Source: Edaphobacter modestus (GTDB lineage Bacteria; Acidobacteriota; Terriglobia; Terriglobales; Acidobacteriaceae). Taken from it: 64,000 nucleotides of DNA. Every line of letters begins with the position of its first letter. Position 1 is the stretch's first letter. Positions 61,355 to 64,000 of this stretch are shown here, one piece after another. Both the position numbers and the translations under genes were made by a program. Where the stretch lies: contig NZ_SHKW01000001.1 in the NCBI RefSeq assembly GCF_004217555.1, forward strand, positions 4,216,001-4,280,000, given 5' to 3'. Under the pieces are notes generated by a model. That model was not told the DNA's origin. It saw only the letters and a list, made by a program, of their open reading frames with translations, and ran no database searches.

Positions 61355-62518
61355 ATGAGTCCCATTACCGTATGCGACGACAGGATCGCGCCGTCAGCGA
61401 GCATCAGGAATCGAGCAGCACGGATTTTCCATGCGCTGACCCGGCCCGTAGCGCTTTTGAAGTCGTGCGCAGCACTTGCGATGTGCAGCACTACCGGATG
61501 CCTCCATCCGAAGATTGGTCCCCAGTCGCTTCCAATCGATCGTGCTGCATACAGTGCCTCGCTTTCCGATTCCTGGAAAGAACAGGCGCTGTTAAACATC
61601 GTCAAGATCCGATATGTCGATCCGCCAGTCTTTGTCGACGTGGGCAGTATCGTCGCCAGCTATACGCTGACGCAAAACGCAACTGCGGGCGGCACTATTC
61701 CGACGAGTGGAGGAGGCAGCGCCAACGTGGCTGGCTCGCTGGGGCTCTCCAATAGCCCCACCATTGCCTACGCGCCGCTGACAGGCAATGACTATATCAA
61801 GGCCTTAAGGGCCCCATTGCCGGTCTCCGTGGTTTTCGCGGCCATCCAGAATGGAATTCCCGCCGATTCGATCTTGCTGTCACTCATCATGTCGATCAAC
61901 GGTTTGAGAAACCAACGCGTGAGCCTGCAGGGAATTACCCCTGCTGATCTGGAGTTTCATCGAGTCAGGGAACTGATGCAAGAGATTCAGGCATCCGGGG
62001 CATTGAGACTGGCGGTCAACGTAAATCCCGACAAGCAAGAGGCAAACCTTCTTACGCTTCGCACAAGAGATATTTCACCCGAAGTTTTGGCTGCTATCAG
62101 GGAATTGCGGGGCTTGCTGCACGTGAACCCCGAAGCCACCGAACTCAGACTGGTTTCGGCCCCGTTTGCCTCAAGCGACACTGAGGTTGCCGTGCAGACC
62201 CGCTCTATCGTCGAACTGCTGCAGAATGCGGCAGCGCAGGTTGAGGTGCCTTCAGAGGACATTGCCCGGCACCGGGCGGTCCCCGGCTTCGAGACAGGAC
62301 ATGATTTTCCGGGCGTGGTTCCAATGATCCGCGTCCACAGTGCAAAGACGAAACCAGGCGATGCCTTTGTCGCCGTCAATTACCGCCACACCTGGTTCTT
62401 CATTAACGATGACGACTTTTTTTCCAAGCGGGCGTTTGCGCAACTGATGGAGCTGTTCACGATGGCAGAGTCGGGTCCTAAAGCGAATCAACCTGTGGTG
62501 ACCATCCCTGCCCGGTAG
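61355..62518 (+). CDS. Lipoprotein-like protein of unknown function
   Basis: ATG behind GGAGGAG. The 387-residue protein has a signal region ending near STTGC, a possible lipobox, then SWKEQALLNIVKIRYVDPPVFVDVGSIVASYT, a segment I associate with a conserved family of unknown role. The C-terminal third has TWFFINDDDFFSKRAFAQLMELFTMAESG. No enzymatic motif is seen. It stands alone. Confidence 0.65.
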   Translation: MSPITVCDDRIAPSASIRNRAARIFHALTRPVALLKSCAALAMCSTTGCLHPKIGPQSLPIDRAAYSASLSDSWKEQALLNIVKIRYVDPPVFVDVGSIVASYTLTQNATAGGTIPTSGGGSANVAGSLGLSNSPTIAYAPLTGNDYIKALRAPLPVSVVFAAIQNGIPADSILLSLIMSINGLRNQRVSLQGITPADLEFHRVRELMQEIQASGALRLAVNVNPDKQEANLLTLRTRDISPEVLAAIRELRGLLHVNPEATELRLVSAPFASSDTEVAVQTRSIVELLQNAAAQVEVPSEDIARHRAVPGFETGHDFPGVVPMIRVHSAKTKPGDAFVAVNYRHTWFFINDDDFFSKRAFAQLMELFTMAESGPKANQPVVTIPAR

Positions 62519-63130
62519 CGTTTCCCACAGAATTCTGTCAAGCCCTAAATCGACTAAATCATTCAAAAAACCTGATCCGAGTGACAGGGCTCCTTAGTTC
62601 TACTGTGTCGGGCCAAGGTTACTTAGATTGTCATTGGAAACAGCTCCTGTGGCGTTTGCGCACTGGCGCAGGAAGCTGTAGTCAGAAGCAGCAACAGAAC
62701 ATGACGCATTCAATGCTCCCGTACTTCATTTTGGACCGGCGGTTCTTTCTAACAGAAGCCATTGCCTGCTGTCACTATGTGGGAGCCAATGAGCTTTACT
62801 GCGGATGCAACAGCAGCGGGGCCGTAGTGAATCTCCTGAAGCGCCCGTGAAGTCGAGTTTCCGGCAAGTTCGATTTGAAGTTTCCGAAAACCCCGTTTTC
62901 GAGGAACGGAAATCGGACGTTTAGTTAGGCTCAGTAGAGCACTATTTACTATTGCAACGTCTCGGGGACATTCAGTAGTAAGACCATTCGTGGCGATACA
63001 AGGAGGACTGTTCTTGTTGAAAAACGGAATCGATGGGACCAATGCCCAAGCGCAACAATATGGATGTCAGACAGCGCAGGGACTACCTGTCATGATGACG
63101 AATTAGGCATTTTGCGATGAGGAGACTCCG
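62519..63130. other. Intergenic stretch, no gene recognised
   Basis: Open frames at 62581-62850 (plus) and 62749-63042 (minus) overlap each other, have no ribosome sites and resemble nothing. GAGGAGAC near the right end serves the next gene. Confidence 0.4.
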
Positions 63131-63346
63131 GTGAAGAATTCAATCTTGAAAACGGCTGTATTGGTTATACCTGGGACATTTGTGCCTGCCATCGTAAACA
63201 CTCATAAAATGGAAGCCTGGTTTGGAAGTGTGGCTGTTGGTTTGATCGTGTTTGCCATCATTCCACCGCGCCTGAGTGCGTTGCGGTGCGGCGTCATTCT
63301 TACGATTATGGCCGCCAGCTACTTTGCGGTGAAAGTGTTGTCTTGA
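63131..63346 (+). CDS. Small membrane protein
   Basis: GTG start 9 bases after GAGGAG. The 71-residue product has two or three hydrophobic segments (KTAVLVIPGTFVPAIV, WFGSVAVGLIVFAIIPP, VILTIMAASYFAVKV) and no recognised family. Confidence 0.5.
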   Translation: MKNSILKTAVLVIPGTFVPAIVNTHKMEAWFGSVAVGLIVFAIIPPRLSALRCGVILTIMAASYFAVKVLS

Positions 63347-63815
63347 GGTAGAAAGACGTCATCAGGGGGCCACTATCGCCCCAAATAAACCTGGCCAGCC
63401 GGAAACAGAAGGGCTTGCTTCCAATGAAGGCGAGAAGAAGCAAGATCGCAGCGATCGCGACGGTGATGAACATATTCTAGGAATGTCACTTCTCCCCAAA
63501 AGTCGGGTTTTGAGCAAGTACACCTGGCCAGAAGGTTCGGGCGTCGAAGTTGCTCAAATGTATGGTCCGCCGTCTGAATGCAAGGGAAAAGTTTATGGAT
63601 GAAGGAATGTCTGCGTCAATGTATCCGGCCTTTTGGTGGAGATCAGTCTCCTGGCCATGATGAGATACGCCGCGTACCTGTCCTACAAAACCCCTCGGCT
63701 GTGGAAGAGCCTATTGAGCAATCAGGTTTCAGGTACGCCGTTTGACTGTTCTTTCATCTTTACTTATCCGGTGCAGACCTCGGTGGGAGAACTTGATCTT
63801 GATAGCTACGCTTAG
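63347..63815. other. Stretch before the IS110 gene, no gene recognised
   Basis: Nothing supported. A 55-codon hydrophobic minus frame starting at about 63475 overlaps the gene at 63131 and lacks a ribosome site. Confidence 0.35.
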
Positions 63816-64000
63816 CTAGGCCGCGACTGGCTCTTGAACTGCCCGATAGTCCTGGCCGCTTGACAGCACGGCCCAAGCGATCCTTGCCAGTTTGTTTGCC
63901 GTGGCGACGATGAGCACGTTGCGTGGCGCTCTGGCTTCAAGAGCGGTCATCCACGCGCCCATGGCGACGCGGTCTCGCTTCGATCGCAATACGACTGCGC
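63816..64000 (-). CDS. IS110-family transposase, C-terminal end, cut by window edge
   Basis: The minus strand encodes AMGAWMTALEARAPRNVLIVATANKLARIAWAVLSSG then a short tail and a stop at 63816. This is the C-terminus of IS110 transposases (Transposase_20 domain follow-up with the NKLARIAWAVL motif). The N-terminal RuvC-like DEDD part lies beyond the window. Confidence 0.8.
   Translation of the reverse strand, partial: AVVLRSKRDRVAMGAWMTALEARAPRNVLIVATANKLARIAWAVLSSGQDYRAVQEPVAA

Noticed and set aside
63308..63475. 55-codon hydrophobic minus-strand frame
   Set aside because: Overlaps the small membrane protein gene at 63131, lacks a ribosome site, and matches nothing.

Overview
The window looks like a chromosomal segment of an acidobacterium (Acidobacteriota, Terriglobia-like). 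This is inferred from gene content: an Oar-type TonB-dependent receptor with the NLPLNGRNY plug motif, a TIGR03118-type secreted protein, and many secreted proteins of unknown function. No rRNA or intact tRNA is present to confirm the taxon. Insertion-sequence debris of three families (IS5-like, IS3, IS110) is scattered through it.

Left part (1-20.3 kb): a receptor and a secreted phospholipase C-like protein; a tRNA 3' fragment next to a terminator; a complete biotin-independent malonate decarboxylase operon on the minus strand (mdcA-B-C-D-E-F-G-H, about 12.3 to 5.2 kb) with a divergent LysR regulator and an inverted repeat between them; then small oxidoreductase, hydrolase and tautomerase genes, a second LysR gene, and an alpha/beta-hydrolase remnant split by an IS5-like element.

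Centre (20.5-57.7 kb), the most interesting part: a type III secretion island on the plus strand. One long gene run from 30.2 to 41.7 kb encodes a pseudokinase, SctI, SctJ, a small SctK-position protein, SctL, SctN, SctO, SctP, an FHA-SctQ fusion, a FliO-like protein, SctR (with a large linker), SctS, SctT, SctU and two small proteins, one with TPRs. It is followed by a needle-sized protein, SctV, a glycine-zipper protein, a TPR chaperone candidate and an FHA-TM protein that looks like SctD without a periplasmic part. Behind it lie an ECF sigma factor, an anti-sigma factor carrying a CxxCH motif, a Ser/Thr kinase, a periplasmic TPR protein and a PP2C phosphatase. Upstream lie effector or translocator candidates and a harpin-like gene. 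No secretin is visible.

Five plus-strand sites with the exact pattern GGAAT-N16-CGTT, and two near matches (TGTT), sit 40-75 bp before starts of island genes, including the harpin-like gene, an effector candidate, the needle candidate, the Ser/Thr kinase and an otherwise unrecognised small-gene pair at 57.4 kb. They look like -35/-10 promoters of the sigma factor encoded in the island. Together, kinase, phosphatase, two FHA proteins and a pseudokinase suggest a secretion system controlled by an ECF switch and by protein phosphorylation.

Right part (57.7-64 kb): a TIGR03118-like secreted protein, an IS3-family element next to a truncated secreted-protein gene, a lipoprotein-like protein, a small membrane protein and the end of an IS110 transposase cut by the window edge.
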